From: Planctomycetota bacterium
GTDB taxonomy: Bacteria > Planctomycetota > Phycisphaerae > UBA1845 > UTPLA1
Direction: 5' to 3'
Length of the DNA: 64,000 nt
Assembly (NCBI GenBank): GCA_003576905.1
Contig: QEVG01000004.1
Coordinates: forward strand, 124,001-188,000
A program made the position numbers and the translations under genes. The notes beneath the pieces were generated by a model, which was given only the letters and a program-made list of their open reading frames with translations, did not search any database and had not been told where the DNA came from. This document shows, piece by piece, positions 63,443 to 64,000 of the stretch. Numbering within the stretch: the stretch's first letter is position 1; the number at the start of each line of letters is the position of its first letter.

Positions 63443-64000
63443 CGCGCCTTGCGTGCGGCCCTCCTGAATGCCGCGGGCAGGTAGTCGATGAGGTCCGTCG
63501 CGATCAGCGAGATCTGCCCCCTCTCCCTGGCCGCGTGATCGCCGGCCATTCCGTGCACATAAGCGCCGAGCATCGCCGATTCGATTCCGCTTACGCCCTG
63601 GGCGATCAGCGCGGCGATCACGCCGGTAAGCACGTCTCCGCTGCCCCCGGTCGCCATTCCCGGGTTGCCGGTTCGGTTTACATAGACGCTTACGCCGTCG
63701 GTGACGATCGTACCCGACCCCTTGAGCACAACGACGGCGCGGTAATCGGGGTGATCGCGTCCGCCGGACATCTCCCGCGCGGTGCGGACGGCGAAGCCCT
63801 CGCGGTCGGCCTGAACCTGCGCGGCGCTGACGCCGTGCATGCGGGCAAGTTCGCCGGGATGGGGAGTGATCACGGTCCGAAAGTGCAGGGCCCGGTCCCA
63901 GCCGGTGTCGTCCGGGCCCGCCGCGCGGTGCAGGGCGTTGAGCGCGTCGGCGTCGAGCACGACCGGCACGCGGGCGTCGTCGCCGAAGGCGTTTGCCAGT
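63439..64000 (-). CDS. nnrD: ADP-dependent NAD(P)H-hydrate dehydratase, cut by the right edge
   Basis: The frame is open from the TAA at 63441 to the window end, so the N-terminus lies outside. 186 codons are present. Seen: VVLDADALNAL, VITPHPGELARM, VVLKGSGTIVTDG and the ribokinase-like catalytic segment GNPGMATGGSGDVLTGVIAALIAQG with the key Asp. It repairs damaged NAD(P)H hydrates using ADP. Only the C-terminal domain is visible, so a fused NAD(P)HX epimerase domain may exist upstream. A GTG at 63969 is not the true start. Confidence 0.9.
   Translation of the reverse strand, partial: LANAFGDDARVPVVLDADALNALHRAAGPDDTGWDRALHFRTVITPHPGELARMHGVSAAQVQADREGFAVRTAREMSGGRDHPDYRAVVVLKGSGTIVTDGVSVYVNRTGNPGMATGGSGDVLTGVIAALIAQGVSGIESAMLGAYVHGMAGDHAARERGQISLIATDLIDYLPAAFRRAARKAR

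Overview
The window is GC-rich, gene-dense bacterial chromosome, most likely from a planctomycete of the Phycisphaerae type. The evidence is an exported protein built from DCN-x-NG-x-x-DEC repeats with a dockerin-like tail, a solitary prepilin-type protein of the kind these bacteria carry in large numbers, many exported PQQ-type propeller and TPR proteins, (S/T)QP-rich linkers, and a large MoxR/DUF58/BatA/NPCBM/HtrA gene set. I see no insertion sequence, prophage, integrase or CRISPR array. I called 45 protein genes (two cut by the window edges) and one tRNA.

Left part (1-13.3 kb): the N-terminus of an exported protein runs off the left edge. It is followed by an unrecognised 414-residue protein, an OPT-family transporter and a prepilin-like protein. 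Next comes a four-gene sulfate ABC transporter operon (sbp-cysT-cysW-cysA, minus strand), divergent from a GAF-type sigma-54 activator. A near-consensus sigma-54 promoter points into the sulfate operon, which makes this a self-contained regulatory unit. A single-motif phospholipase D-like protein, an HI0933/BaiN-like flavoprotein and ClpS follow.

Middle part (13.4-39.8 kb): a DUF58 + BatA/vWA pair; the DCN-repeat Asp-box protein; an LPP20-like exported protein; a minus-strand group of two thioredoxin-like lipoproteins plus a PQQ-type propeller; a PQQ-type sugar dehydrogenase with an exported monohaem cytochrome; trpF; recJ overlapping two GT39-like membrane glycosyltransferases; an SRPBCC protein; a TPR-esterase fusion; tRNA-Arg(TCT); a STAS protein; an OPA-type MFS transporter; and comEC overlapping a membrane protein of unknown function.

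Right part (39.8-63.4 kb): one continuous plus-strand run of 13 genes, many overlapping by 1-4 bases. It encodes a 1593-residue TPR/propeller protein, an alpha/alpha-toroid protein, MoxR ATPase, DUF58, two large BatA/vWA membrane proteins, a DUF4175-like membrane protein, an exported coiled-coil protein with a collagen-like tract, an exported helical-repeat protein with a four-cysteine knuckle, an NPCBM protein, and three HtrA-type proteins. Only the first HtrA-type protein keeps its catalytic triad. This reads as one envelope-directed machine: a cytosolic AAA+ ATPase, membrane vWA adaptors, exported scaffolds, a glycan-binding module, and a protease with two pseudo-protease partners. It is the best candidate here for an undescribed system. 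A second DUF58-BatA pair at 13.5-16.5 kb lacks MoxR and may depend on the one in this cluster. The window ends in the 5' part of an NAD(P)H-hydrate dehydratase gene.
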